Positions 25,099 to 34,395 are shown, numbered from the stretch's first letter. The stretch is 64,000 nucleotides of DNA from Streptomyces diastatochromogenes (GCF_002242805.1 NZ_MCGQ01000038.1:1-64000); one strand, 5' to 3'. Made by a program: numbers and translations. Notes: generated by a model from the sequence alone, not told the origin.

Positions 25099-26775
25099 AT
25101 GACCTACACGGAGCACCCGCGGCCGGTGCACGACGAGACCCTGCAACTGCGGGTCCTGCCGCCGCCCCCGGCCGAGGCCGACCCCGGCTTCTCCTTCGTC
25201 GAGCAGCCGCTGCCCGGCTGGACCCTGCCGCCGGTCGCCGAGATGGGCTGGGCCGCGGACACCGGACGGCGGCGCCGCATGGTCGGCCGCGTGCTGCTCG
25301 CCGTGATCCTGCTCGTCCAGGCCGCGCTCTCGCTGCGGCTGGCCAACTCCGCCTTCGAGGACGAGGCGCTCTACGTCTACGCGGGCCACGTGGAGATCGG
25401 CCACCTCTTCTACGGGGCACCCGACTACGGCGGCTTCGACAGCTACTTCTCCGGCGCGCCCGTCCTGTACCCGGTGCTCGCGGCCGCCGTGGACTCCGTC
25501 CTCGGTCTCGCCGGGGTCCGCGCGCTCAGCCTGCTGTTCATGCTGACGGCCACCGCCTGTCTGTACGGGCTGACCCGGCGCCTGTTCAACGAGCGCGCGG
25601 GTCTGTGCGCCGGCGCGCTGTTCGCCGTCTCCATGCCGACGCTCTTCCTCGGCCACTTCGCCACCTACGACGCCCTGGCCGTCTGCCTGCTGGCCCTCAC
25701 CGCCTGGCTCCTGGTGGTGGTCGCACCGCGGCACTGGCTCCTGGCCGTCCCCGTCGGGCTGGTCGCCGCGCTCGCGGTCGCCGTGAAGTACGCCTCCGCG
25801 CTGTTCCTGCCGACGCTGGTGCTGCTGTTCGTGCTGGCCGCCTACCGGCACCACCATGTGCGCCGCTCCCTGCTGCGCGGCGCGCTCTTCAGCGTGGCCA
25901 CCATCGGCGCGCTCCTCGGCGGCCTCGCGGCCAGCGGCTATCTGACGGCGATCCAGAGCACCACCACGGCGCGCGCCCACGGGGACACGCCCGCCTGGCA
26001 GATCCTCCAGGACACCACCCGCTGGGCGGGGCTGCTGATCGCCGTCGCCCTGGTCGGCACGGTCACCTACGCCCGCACCGCCCGGCTGAGCGAGATCCCG
26101 GGGTGGCGGCGGGCCGTCCCGGGCCGGCGCTGGCGCACCTGCCTGGGCGTGCTGCTCACCGGCACGGCGCTGCTCGCGCCCGCCTACCAGATTCATCTGC
26201 AGACCGAGACGTCCCTGCAGAAGCACATCGGCTTCGGGCTGTTCTTCGCCGCGCCCATGGCGGGCGTCGGGATCACCCGGCTGATGGGCGCCCACTTCAA
26301 GTTCCCGCAGTGGGCCATCGCCATCGGGGTCGTCGCGCTCACCCTCGGCCTGAGCCAGTCCGCCGCCTACTTCGGCAGCTGGCCGGACACCCGCTACCTG
26401 ATCCCGCAGCTCTCCTACACGGTGCGTCCGGGCCAGCACTGGCTGGGCGATCCGAAGGAGGGCCCGGTGTACTACCTCAGCCGTGAGCGCCGCTCCTCGT
26501 ACCAGGACTGGACCTCCTTCTTCTTCATCGACTACAAGGCCCCCGACGGCCGCCACCTGTCGGGCGTGCCCGGCTACCGCGCGGCCGTCCGCGCGGGCTA
26601 CTTCGACGGTGTGGTGCTGAACTACTCCGGTGGCCTGCCCGCGGCGCAGGAGGCCGTACGCCAGGAGATGCGCACCAGCGGCCGCTACCGCCTGACCAGT
26701 TCGCTGCCGTACCGGACGTCCACGGGCGGCGGGCACTTCGAGATCTGGGTCAGGCAGAGCGCCGGCCGGTCGTGA
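25099..26775 (+). CDS. GT39/ArnT-like membrane glycosyltransferase
   Basis: A 558-residue polytopic membrane protein with about ten or more hydrophobic segments. It resembles the PMT/ArnT (GT39/GT83) fold, which uses lipid-linked sugars. The first periplasmic loop has the acidic pair in SAFEDEALYVYAGH (about 98-111), the position of the catalytic acidic residues in this fold. A cytoplasmic N-terminus of about 60 Pro/Glu-rich residues precedes it. The ATG at 25099 lacks a clear ribosome site and lies 44 bp after the lipoprotein gene, in a stretch of GAAGCAGA repeats. It likely decorates the glycan or a surface protein. Confidence 0.82.
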   Translation: MTYTEHPRPVHDETLQLRVLPPPPAEADPGFSFVEQPLPGWTLPPVAEMGWAADTGRRRRMVGRVLLAVILLVQAALSLRLANSAFEDEALYVYAGHVEIGHLFYGAPDYGGFDSYFSGAPVLYPVLAAAVDSVLGLAGVRALSLLFMLTATACLYGLTRRLFNERAGLCAGALFAVSMPTLFLGHFATYDALAVCLLALTAWLLVVVAPRHWLLAVPVGLVAALAVAVKYASALFLPTLVLLFVLAAYRHHHVRRSLLRGALFSVATIGALLGGLAASGYLTAIQSTTTARAHGDTPAWQILQDTTRWAGLLIAVALVGTVTYARTARLSEIPGWRRAVPGRRWRTCLGVLLTGTALLAPAYQIHLQTETSLQKHIGFGLFFAAPMAGVGITRLMGAHFKFPQWAIAIGVVALTLGLSQSAAYFGSWPDTRYLIPQLSYTVRPGQHWLGDPKEGPVYYLSRERRSSYQDWTSFFFIDYKAPDGRHLSGVPGYRAAVRAGYFDGVVLNYSGGLPAAQEAVRQEMRTSGRYRLTSSLPYRTSTGGGHFEIWVRQSAGRS

Positions 26776-26819
26776 GGACGCGGCGCCGCCCCGTCGTGGC
26801 CTCGCCCGGTCGGGACGCG

Positions 26820-26825
26820 TAACGT
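26820..26825 (+). promoter_or_regulatory. Leaderless -10 element of the M55 peptidase gene
   Basis: TAACGT ends 7 bp before the ATG at 26833, and no ribosome site is present, which fits a leaderless transcript. It favours the ATG at 26833 over the GTG at 26824. Confidence 0.5.
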
Positions 26826-26832
26826 GCCCGGC

Positions 26833-27666
26833 ATGAAGATCCTGATCAGTGCGGACATGGAGGGTGCCACCGGCGTCACCTGGCCGGCCGACGTGCTCCC
26901 GGGCACCCCGGAGTGGCAGCGGTGCCGGTCGATGTTCACCTCGGACGTGAACGCCGCCGCGCTCGGCTTCTTCGACGGCGGCGCCGACCAGGTGCTCGTC
27001 AACGAGGCCCACTGGACCATGCGCAACCTGCTGCTGGAACGGCTCGACGAGCGGGTCGAGATGCTCACCGGGCGGCACAAGGAGCTGACCATGGTGGAGG
27101 GCGTGCAGCACGGCGACGTGGACGGCATCGCGTTCGTCGGCTACCACGCGGGCGCCGGCATGGAGGGCGTCCTCGCCCACACCTACCTCGCGAACCAGAT
27201 CACCGGGGTGTGGGTGAACGACGTCCGCGCGAGCGAGGGTCTGCTCAACGCGCAGGTGGTCGCCGAGTACGGCGTACCGGTCGTGCTCGTCACCGGCGAC
27301 GACCTGGCCTGCGAGGACGCGCTCGGGTACGCGCCCGAGGCGCTGAAGGTCGCGGTCAAGGACCATGTGTCCCGCTACGCGGCGGTGTGCCGCACCCCGG
27401 CCCGGACCGCCGCCGACATCCGCGCGGCCGCCAAGGAGGCCGCACAGCTGGCCGTCCGCCACGCGCCCGTGCACGGCGGGCCGTTCACCGTCGCCGTCGA
27501 GTTCGACGCCGAGCACCTGGCGATGGCGGCGACCGTCGTCCCGGGTGTCGCCCGTATCGGCGAGCGGAAGGTGGCGTACACCAGCGACACCATGTACGAG
27601 GGAATCCGGACCTTCAAGGCGGTCACCACGATCGTCTCGGCCGCGGTGGAGGAGCAGTATGGCTGA
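26833..27666 (+). CDS. M55-family D-aminopeptidase (DppA-like)
   Basis: A 277-residue zinc peptidase of the DppA family, which cleaves D-amino-acid peptides such as D-Ala-D-Ala. The N-terminal ISADMEGATGV carries the first metal ligands (Asp and Glu). NEAHWTMRN, GYHAGAGMEG and NDVRASEGLLNA are further family blocks. Known members form decameric rings. It starts a run of peptidase genes and overlaps the next one by 8 bp (27659-27666). The context suggests recycling of peptidoglycan stem peptides. A GTG nine bases upstream is an alternative start. Confidence 0.9.
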   Translation: MKILISADMEGATGVTWPADVLPGTPEWQRCRSMFTSDVNAAALGFFDGGADQVLVNEAHWTMRNLLLERLDERVEMLTGRHKELTMVEGVQHGDVDGIAFVGYHAGAGMEGVLAHTYLANQITGVWVNDVRASEGLLNAQVVAEYGVPVVLVTGDDLACEDALGYAPEALKVAVKDHVSRYAAVCRTPARTAADIRAAAKEAAQLAVRHAPVHGGPFTVAVEFDAEHLAMAATVVPGVARIGERKVAYTSDTMYEGIRTFKAVTTIVSAAVEEQYG

Positions 27667-28966
27667 CCAGCAGGCACTGGACGAGGTGGTCGAGTTCACC
27701 TCCGGTCTGATCCGGATCGACACCAGCAACCGGGGCGGCGGCGACTGCCGGGAGCGGCCCGCCGCCGAGTACGCGGCCGAGCGGCTGGCCGGGGCGGGAC
27801 TGGAACCCCTGCTGCTGGAGCGGACCCCGGGGCGGACCAACGTCGTCGCCCGGATCGAGGGCATCGACCCGTCCGCCGACGCCCTGCTGGTGCACGGTCA
27901 TCTGGACGTGGTGCCGGCCGAGGCCGCCGACTGGAGCGTGCACCCGTTCTCGGGCGAGATCCGCGACGGAGTCGTGTGGGGGCGCGGCGCCGTCGACATG
28001 AAGAACATGGACGCGATGATCCTCGCGGTCGTCCGCTCCTGGGCCCGGCAGGGCGTACGGCCCCGCCGTGACCTCGTCATCGCGTTCACCGCGGACGAGG
28101 AGGACAGCGCCGAGGACGGCGCCGGGTTCCTCGCCGGCCGGCACCCGGAGCTGTTCGAGGGCTGCACGGAGGCCATCGGCGAGTCGGGCGCCTTCACCTT
28201 CCACGACGGCGCCGGCCGGGAGATCTACCCCATCGCAGCGGGGGAGCGCGGCACCGGCTGGCTGAAGCTCACCGCGCACGGCCGGGCCGGGCACGGCTCC
28301 AAGGTGAACCAGGAGAACGCGGTGACCCGGCTCGCCGCCGCCGTCACCCGTATCGGCGAGCACGAGTGGCCGCTGAGGCTCACCCCGACCGTACGGGCCG
28401 CCCTCACCGAACTCGCCGCCGTCTACGGCATCGAACCGGACTTCGGCGACGTGGACGGGCTGCTGGACAAGCTCGGCCCGGCCGCCAAGCTGGTCGAGGC
28501 GACCGTCCGCAACAGCGCCAACCCGACCATGCTGGACGCCGGTTACAAGGTCAACGTCATCCCGGGCGAGGCGGTCGCGTTCGTGGACGGACGCTATCTG
28601 GCCGGCGGCGAGGAGGAGTTCCGCGCCACCCTGGACCAGCTGACCGGGCCGGACGTGGACTGGGAGTTCCACCACCGGTCGGTCGCGCTGCAGGCGCCCG
28701 TCGACTCGCCCACGTTCGCCGGGATGCGGGCGGCCGTCGAGGAGTTCGCGCCCGAGGGACACGTGGTGCCGTACTGCATGACCGGCGGCACGGACGCCAA
28801 GCAGTTCTCGCTGCTCGGCATCACCGCCGCCTACGGATTCGCTCCGTTGAGGCTCCCCGAGGGCTTCGACTACCAGGCGATGTTCCACGGCGTCGACGAG
28901 CGCGTCCCGGTCGAGGCGCTGCACTTCGGCGTCCGGGTCCTCGACCGCTTCCTGCGGACGGCCTAG
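27659..28966 (+). CDS. M20-family metallopeptidase/amidohydrolase
   Basis: A 435-residue di-zinc exopeptidase of the M20/ArgE/DapE family. Metal and catalytic residues are visible in LLVHGHLDVVP (His and base Asp), GRGAVDMKNMD (bridging Asp), ADEEDSAEDGAG (general base Glu) and MFHGVDERV (last His). The lid domain lies around 190-300. The ATG overlaps the end of the M55 gene and follows GGAGG, so it is coupled. It probably removes N-terminal or acyl groups from small peptides. The exact substrate is not predictable. It ends 3 bp before the S9 peptidase. Confidence 0.92.
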   Translation: MADQQALDEVVEFTSGLIRIDTSNRGGGDCRERPAAEYAAERLAGAGLEPLLLERTPGRTNVVARIEGIDPSADALLVHGHLDVVPAEAADWSVHPFSGEIRDGVVWGRGAVDMKNMDAMILAVVRSWARQGVRPRRDLVIAFTADEEDSAEDGAGFLAGRHPELFEGCTEAIGESGAFTFHDGAGREIYPIAAGERGTGWLKLTAHGRAGHGSKVNQENAVTRLAAAVTRIGEHEWPLRLTPTVRAALTELAAVYGIEPDFGDVDGLLDKLGPAAKLVEATVRNSANPTMLDAGYKVNVIPGEAVAFVDGRYLAGGEEEFRATLDQLTGPDVDWEFHHRSVALQAPVDSPTFAGMRAAVEEFAPEGHVVPYCMTGGTDAKQFSLLGITAAYGFAPLRLPEGFDYQAMFHGVDERVPVEALHFGVRVLDRFLRTA

Positions 28967-28969
28967 GCG

Positions 28970-30934
28970 ATGGGGGACGAGGTGCACCAGCAGGCGTACG
29001 GTTCCTGGCCCTCGCCCATCGACGCGGCGCTGGCCGCCGCGCACGACGGGCACCCGGAGTGGGTGGGCTTCGTCGGGGACGAGGTGTGGTGGACCGAACC
29101 CCGGCCCGCCGAGGGCGGGCGCCGGGCCTTGGTGCGGCGTGGCACGGACGGTGCGGAGGAGTCGGTGCTGCCGGCGCCGTGGAACGTGCGCAGCCGGGTC
29201 ATCGAGTACGGCGGCCGGCCCTGGGACGGCGTGATGCGGGACGACGGACCCCTGGTGGTGTTCACGCACTTCGCCGATCAGCGCCTGTACCGGTACGAGC
29301 CCGGCGGCGAGCCGCGCCCGCTGACCCCCGTCTCGCCGGTGGGCGGCGGGCTGCGCTGGGCGGAGCCGCAGGTGGACCTCGCCCGCGGCGAGGTGTGGTG
29401 CGTGCTGGAGGAGTTCACCGGGGACGGTCCGGACGACGTACGGCGCGTCCTGGCCGCCGTACCGCTGGACGGCTCGGCCGCCGACGACCGGGCCGCCGTA
29501 CGCGAACTCACCGACGGCCGGCACCGGTTCGTCACCGGACCCCGGGTCTCGCCCGACGGGCGCCGGGCCGCGTGGCTCGCCTGGGACCATCCGCGGATGC
29601 CGTGGGACGGCACGGAACTGCTCGTCGGCGAGGTCGGTGACGACGGCACACTGCATACCGTCCACACGGTCGCGGGTGGTCCGGAGGAGGCCGTGGCCCA
29701 GGTGGAGTGGTCCGCGGACGGCCGTCTTCTGTATGCGAGCGACCGCAGCGGCTGGTGGAACCTGTACCGGGACGGCACCCCGCTGTGCCCGCGCGAGGAG
29801 GAGTTCGCCGGGCCGCTGTGGAAGCTCGGACTGCGCTGGTTCGCGCCGCTCGGCAACGGGCTGATCGCGGTCGTACACGGTCGAGGGTCGACCGTATTCG
29901 GGATACTGGATCCAGAATCCGGCGAGGTCGTCGACGCCACCGGACCCTGGACCGAGTTCGCGCCCAGCCTCGCGGCCCACGGCGGACGCGTTGTCGCGGT
30001 GGGCGCCGGCCCGCGCACCGGATACGAAGTGGTCGAGCTGGACACCAGCAGCGGACACGCCCGCGCGATCGGCGCCCGGCACCGGGATCCCGTCGACCCG
30101 GCCTACTACCCCGAGCCGCGGATCCGCACCTTCACCGGACCCGGCGGCCGCGAGGTGCACGCCCACGTCTACCCGCCCCACCACCCCGGCCGCACCGCCC
30201 CGGACGGCGAGCTGCCGCCCTACGTCATCTGGGCGCACGGCGGCCCCACCAGCAGGGTGCCGCTCGTGCTGGACCTGGAGATCGCCTACTTCACCTCGCG
30301 GGGCATCGGGGTCGCCGAGGTCAACTACGGCGGCTCCACCGGATACGGCCGCGCCTACCGGGAGCGGCTGCGCGAGCAGTGGGGCGTGGTCGACGTCGAG
30401 GACTGCGCGGCCGTCGCCCGCGCCCTCGCCGAGGAGGGCACCGCCGACCCGGGCCGGCTCGCGATCCGGGGCGGCAGCGCCGGCGGCTGGACCACCGCCG
30501 CCTCCCTGACCACGACCGACGTCTACGCCTGCGGCACCATCGTCTACCCCGTCCTCGACCTCGCCACCTGGGGGCCGGGGGAGACCCACGACTTCGAGTC
30601 GCGGTACCTGGAGTCGCTGATCGGCCCGCTCACCGAGGTACCCGCGCGGTACGCCGAGCGTTCGCCCACCGCACACGCCGACCGGCTCACCGTGCCCTTC
30701 CTGCTGCTCCAGGGCCTGGACGACGTGATCTGCCCGCCCGCCCAGTGCGAGCGCTTCCTCGCCGGGATCGCGGGCCGGGGGGTGCCGCACGCCTACCTCA
30801 CCTTCGCGGGGGAGGGGCACGGGTTCCGGCGGGCCGAGACCATGGTGCGCGCGCTGGAGGCCGAGCTGTCCCTGTACGCTCAGGTGTTCGAGCTGGATGT
30901 TCCCGGGGTCCCGGAGTTGGAGCTGCGCACGTGA
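28970..30934 (+). CDS. S9-family prolyl oligopeptidase/acylaminoacyl peptidase
   Basis: A 654-residue serine peptidase with an N-terminal beta-propeller (about 1-390, WD/TolB-like blades) and a C-terminal alpha/beta hydrolase. The nucleophile is in GGSAGG, the Asp in LLQGLDDVICPP and the His in GEGHGFRR. The family trims oligopeptides and acylated peptides in the cytosol. No signal peptide is seen. The start ATG is 3 bp after the M20 stop, and the stop overlaps the GTG of the S66 gene. It is part of the peptide-recycling operon. Confidence 0.93.
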   Translation: MGDEVHQQAYGSWPSPIDAALAAAHDGHPEWVGFVGDEVWWTEPRPAEGGRRALVRRGTDGAEESVLPAPWNVRSRVIEYGGRPWDGVMRDDGPLVVFTHFADQRLYRYEPGGEPRPLTPVSPVGGGLRWAEPQVDLARGEVWCVLEEFTGDGPDDVRRVLAAVPLDGSAADDRAAVRELTDGRHRFVTGPRVSPDGRRAAWLAWDHPRMPWDGTELLVGEVGDDGTLHTVHTVAGGPEEAVAQVEWSADGRLLYASDRSGWWNLYRDGTPLCPREEEFAGPLWKLGLRWFAPLGNGLIAVVHGRGSTVFGILDPESGEVVDATGPWTEFAPSLAAHGGRVVAVGAGPRTGYEVVELDTSSGHARAIGARHRDPVDPAYYPEPRIRTFTGPGGREVHAHVYPPHHPGRTAPDGELPPYVIWAHGGPTSRVPLVLDLEIAYFTSRGIGVAEVNYGGSTGYGRAYRERLREQWGVVDVEDCAAVARALAEEGTADPGRLAIRGGSAGGWTTAASLTTTDVYACGTIVYPVLDLATWGPGETHDFESRYLESLIGPLTEVPARYAERSPTAHADRLTVPFLLLQGLDDVICPPAQCERFLAGIAGRGVPHAYLTFAGEGHGFRRAETMVRALEAELSLYAQVFELDVPGVPELELRT

Positions 30935-31854
30935 GAGAGCTGGTACGGCCGGCCCGGCTGGCCCCCGGGGCGCGCGTGGCCGTGGTGGCCCCCAGCGGGC
31001 CGGTGCCCGAGGAGCGGCTGCAGGCGGGACTGGACGTGCTGCGCGGCTGGGACCTCGACCCGGTGGTCGCACCCCATGTGCTGGACCGCCACGGGGAGTT
31101 CGCCTATCTGGCGGGCACGGACGCCGACCGTGCCGCCGACTTCCAGAACGCCTGGTGCGACCCGGCGGTGGACGCGGTCCTGTGCGCCCGCGGCGGGTAC
31201 GGCGTGCAGCGGATGATCGACCTGCTCGACTGGGAGGCGATGCGCGAGGCCGGGCCGAAGGTGTTCGTCGGCTTCAGCGACATCACCGTCCTGCACGAGG
31301 CCTTCGCCGCCCGCCTGGGGCTCGCCACCCTGCACGGGCCGATGGCGGCCGGCATCGACTTCATCAAGAACGACCGGGCGCAGGAGCACCTGAAAGCCAC
31401 GCTCCTCGCCCCGGAGACCGTCCGCACCATCGCCTCCGGCGGCACGGCCCTCGTCCCCGGCCGGGCCCGCGGGGTCACCCTCGGCGGTTGCCTGAGCCTG
31501 CTCGCTGCGGATCTCGGCACCCCGCACGCCCGTCCCTCCGCAAGCGGCGGGCTGCTGTGCCTGGAGGACGTGGGCGAGGAGACGTACCGGCTCGACCGCT
31601 ACCTCACCCAACTCCTGCGCGCCGGCTGGCTGGAGGGGGTGCGCGGGGTGCTGCTCGGCTCCTGGGCGAAGTGCGATCCCTACGAGCGGGTGCGGCCCAT
31701 GCTCGCCGACCGCCTCGGTCCGCTCGGTGTCCCCGTCGTCGAGGAGTTCGGCTTCGGGCACTGCGAGGGCGCGTTGACCATCCCCTTCGGTGTCGCGGCC
31801 GAACTCGACGCGGGCGCGGGCACGTTGACGCTGGACGAGCCCGCCCTGCGCTGA
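30931..31854 (+). CDS. S66-family LD-carboxypeptidase
   Basis: A 307-residue cytoplasmic serine carboxypeptidase of the LdcA/MccF family, which cleaves the L-D bond of tetrapeptide stem peptides during murein recycling. The nucleophile is in FVGFSDITVLH. The Glu and His of the S-E-H triad are in CLEDVGEETYRLDR and FGFGHCEGA. The GTG start overlaps the S9 stop in a GTGA arrangement. With the M55 D-aminopeptidase at the other end of the operon, it supports a role in breaking down D-amino-acid-containing cell-wall peptides. Immunity to a peptide-nucleotide (MccF-like) is an alternative. Confidence 0.92.
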   Translation: MRELVRPARLAPGARVAVVAPSGPVPEERLQAGLDVLRGWDLDPVVAPHVLDRHGEFAYLAGTDADRAADFQNAWCDPAVDAVLCARGGYGVQRMIDLLDWEAMREAGPKVFVGFSDITVLHEAFAARLGLATLHGPMAAGIDFIKNDRAQEHLKATLLAPETVRTIASGGTALVPGRARGVTLGGCLSLLAADLGTPHARPSASGGLLCLEDVGEETYRLDRYLTQLLRAGWLEGVRGVLLGSWAKCDPYERVRPMLADRLGPLGVPVVEEFGFGHCEGALTIPFGVAAELDAGAGTLTLDEPALR

Positions 31855-31872
31855 GATTCCCTGCTGAATCTC
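31853..31872 (+). terminator. Weak hairpin after the peptidase operon
   Basis: GAGATTC and GAATCTC form a 7-bp AT-containing stem overlapping the S66 stop codon. The position is right for a terminator, but the stem is weak. Confidence 0.4.
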
Positions 31873-31931
31873 CGTCAAGAAACCACACGCAGGCCGATCG
31901 GCCAGGGTCCGACACGGGTCACAGCATGAGG

Positions 31932-31955
31932 ACCGGCCGTTACCTACCGGCCGGT
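31932..31955. promoter_or_regulatory. Inverted repeat upstream of the X-Pro hydrolase gene
   Basis: ACCGGCCG (31932-31939) and CGGCCGGT (31948-31955) are perfect complements separated by 8 bp, about 30 bp before the GTG start of the next gene. It may be an operator. Confidence 0.4.
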
Positions 31956-31984
31956 ATCCGCGTTGCCTCGGTGTGGAGGTTTCC

Positions 31985-33760
31985 GTGCCCCGACGCCTGC
32001 CCAGATCCCGAGCCACGCTCGCTCTCGCCCTGGGCGCCGCGCTCACCGTCCCCCTCGCGCTCACCGCTCCCGCGGCCGCGACCGGCCCGTTCTCCGTCAC
32101 CGCGCTGACGTTCACCGTCCAGGCGGGCGGCCGTACCTGCACGGTCGACGCCGACCTCTACCGCCCGGCGGGCGTGGACCGCGCCCACCCCGCACCCGCC
32201 GTGCTCGCCACGAACGGCTTCGGCGGGAGCAAGACCGACGGCTCGACCGACGCGATCGGCAAGGCCTTCGCCCGGCGCGGATACGTCTCGCTCGTCTACT
32301 CCGGACTCGGCTTCGGCCGGTCCGGCTGCCTCATCTCGCTCGACGACCCCGGAATCGACGGCACCGCCGCTTCCCGGCTCGTCGACTTCCTGGGCGGAAA
32401 GCGGGCCGCCGACGACGGCACCAGGGCCGACTTCGTCACCCTCGACTCCGCCGGTGACCCGCGCGTCGGCATGGTCGGCGGCTCCTACGGGGGTGCCATC
32501 CAGCCGGCGACGGCCGCCGTGGACCACCGGGTCGACGCGCTCGTCCCCCTGATCACCTGGAACGACCTCGCCTACTCGCTGGACCCGAACAACACCGCCG
32601 GCGGTGTCCCCGGCGCCTTCAAGTGGCAGTGGACCAACGGCTTCTACCTCATCGGCGAGAGCCGGCCGCTGACCGTGCCGAACCTGGACCCGTCCCGGAT
32701 CAACTCCCTCGCCTGCCGTCACTTCGTCACCGAGGCCTGCGAGACGATCCGCACCCTCAACTCCGGCAGCTACCCGGCGCGCGCCACCGCCGAGCTGCTC
32801 GCCTACCTCCGCAGCGTCTCCCCGGTGTCGTACCTGAACCGGGTCGAGGCGCCCACCCTGCTGGTCCAGGGGCAGGCCGACAGCCTCTTCAACCTCAACG
32901 AGGCCACGGCGACGTACCGGACGCTCAAGGCCCAGGGCGTGCCCACCCGGATGATCTGGCAGTCCTGGGGCCACAGCGGCGGCATGACCGACCCGGCCGC
33001 CGGTGAACTCGACCTGACGCAGGGCAACTTGGAGTCCAGCTACGTCGGCCGGCGCATCCTCGCCTGGTTCGACCGCTACCTCCACCGGCGCCCGGACGCC
33101 GACACCGGCCCGGCCTTCGCCTACTACCGCGACTGGATCACCGACCCGAACCACACCTACGCCACCGCCGCCCACCTGCCCGCCCGCACCCGGAAGCTCT
33201 ACCTCTCCGGCGACGGCAAGCTCGTCGACAACCGCGGGAAGGTGGCGCGAGGAAGCCGTACGTACCGCAACGGGCCACTCCCCACGAGCCATTCGGAAAG
33301 CCTGCTGACCGGGACCGTCGGGCTGCCGGACCCGGCGCCGTACGACACCGAGGGCACCTACCTGGGCTGGAGCAGCGCGCCGCTGACCCGCGCCACGGAT
33401 GTCGTCGGCGCACCCCGGGCCGTCCTGAAGGTGGTGTCCCCGCAGGCCGAGCGGACGCAGCACTCGGGCAACGCCGCCGACAAGCTGGTCCTGTTCGCCA
33501 AGCTGTACGACGTCGCGCCCGACGGCACGCAGACGCTGGTGCACCGGCTCGTCGCGCCGGTCCGCGTGCCCGACGTGACCCGGAGCTTCACCGTGACCCT
33601 GCCGGGCATCGTGCACCGGTACGAGAAGGGCCACCGGCTGCGGTTCGTGATCGCGGCGAGCGACGACGCGTACTTCGGCAACCGGGGGATCAAGCCGGTC
33701 ACCGTGGTCAGCGCGCCCGACGACACCGGGGTGCTGGAGCTTCCGGTGCTCGGCGGCTGA
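31985..33760 (+). CDS. Secreted CocE/X-Pro dipeptidyl-peptidase-like hydrolase
   Basis: A 591-residue exported alpha/beta hydrolase of the S15/CocE group. A Sec signal peptide with an Arg-rich start (VPRRLPRSRA) and a cleavage region near APAAATG precedes the catalytic domain. The nucleophile is in GGSYGGAIQ, the Asp in LVQGQADSLFN and the His in SWGHSGGM. The C-terminal jelly-roll domain (about 400-591) is typical of X-Pro dipeptidyl peptidases. The GTG at 31985 is preferred because GGAGG sits 6 bp before it; an upstream GTG would overlap that site. Substrate could be a proline peptide or an ester. Confidence 0.88.
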   Translation: MPRRLPRSRATLALALGAALTVPLALTAPAAATGPFSVTALTFTVQAGGRTCTVDADLYRPAGVDRAHPAPAVLATNGFGGSKTDGSTDAIGKAFARRGYVSLVYSGLGFGRSGCLISLDDPGIDGTAASRLVDFLGGKRAADDGTRADFVTLDSAGDPRVGMVGGSYGGAIQPATAAVDHRVDALVPLITWNDLAYSLDPNNTAGGVPGAFKWQWTNGFYLIGESRPLTVPNLDPSRINSLACRHFVTEACETIRTLNSGSYPARATAELLAYLRSVSPVSYLNRVEAPTLLVQGQADSLFNLNEATATYRTLKAQGVPTRMIWQSWGHSGGMTDPAAGELDLTQGNLESSYVGRRILAWFDRYLHRRPDADTGPAFAYYRDWITDPNHTYATAAHLPARTRKLYLSGDGKLVDNRGKVARGSRTYRNGPLPTSHSESLLTGTVGLPDPAPYDTEGTYLGWSSAPLTRATDVVGAPRAVLKVVSPQAERTQHSGNAADKLVLFAKLYDVAPDGTQTLVHRLVAPVRVPDVTRSFTVTLPGIVHRYEKGHRLRFVIAASDDAYFGNRGIKPVTVVSAPDDTGVLELPVLGG

Positions 33761-33782
33761 GTCCGGCCCTTAGGCTGGCGGG

Positions 33783-34355
33783 ATGCCGCACACCGCATCC
33801 CGCTACCTCGCCGAAGGCCCCCGCGTGGGCATCCGCCCCTTCACCCTGGACGACGGCCCCGAGTTCACCGCCCGGGCCAGGGAGAGCAAGGACCTGCACC
33901 GGCCGTGGCTGTTCCCGCCGGACACCGACGAGGGCTACGCCGCCTACGCCAAGCCGCTCATCGAGGATCCGAGCAAGGCCGGGTTCCTCGTGTGCGAGAA
34001 GGACTCCGGGGACATCGCCGGGTTCATCAACATCAACAACATCGTCCGGGGCGGCTTCCAGTGCGGCGCCCTCGGCTACGGCGCCTTCGTGCACGCGGCG
34101 GGCCGGGGGCTGATGCGCGAGGGCCTCGACCTGGTGATCGGGTACGCGTTCGGGCCGCTGGGGCTGCACCGGCTGGAGATCAACGCGCAGCCCGACAACG
34201 TCCCCTCCGTCGCGATGGCGCGGGGCGCCGGCTTCCGGCTGGAGGGGTTCTCACCCGACATGATCTTCATCGACGGGGCCTGGCGGGACCATGAACGCTG
34301 GGCGCTCACCGTCGAGATGCGCGCCACGTCCGACCCCGCCTTTGCGCAATCCTGA
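33783..34355 (+). CDS. RimJ/RimL-type GNAT acetyltransferase
   Basis: A 190-residue acetyltransferase resembling ribosomal-protein and aminoacyl acetyltransferases. The acetyl-CoA region is around GYGAFVHAAGRGLMREGLDLVIGYAF, and GLHRLEINAQPDNVPSVAMARGAGFRLEG is the RimJ-type C-terminal block. The substrate is unknown. TAGGCT (33771-33776) lies 6 bp before the ATG, so the gene is probably transcribed leaderless from its own promoter despite being only 22 bp after the hydrolase. Confidence 0.88.
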   Translation: MPHTASRYLAEGPRVGIRPFTLDDGPEFTARARESKDLHRPWLFPPDTDEGYAAYAKPLIEDPSKAGFLVCEKDSGDIAGFININNIVRGGFQCGALGYGAFVHAAGRGLMREGLDLVIGYAFGPLGLHRLEINAQPDNVPSVAMARGAGFRLEGFSPDMIFIDGAWRDHERWALTVEMRATSDPAFAQS

Positions 34356-34395
34356 CCGGCAGCGCCCCTGGTCGACTCCGCGCACCGCGGGTTGC

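Noticed and set aside
24748..27864. A 1038-codon open frame on the minus strand
   Set aside because: Antisense to the GH26-like, GT39-like and M55 genes with no recognisable motif; a shadow of high-GC coding.
27623..31072. An 1149-codon open frame on the minus strand
   Set aside because: It lies antisense to the M20, S9 and S66 peptidases, all of which have complete catalytic motifs. Long antisense frames are expected in Streptomyces DNA.
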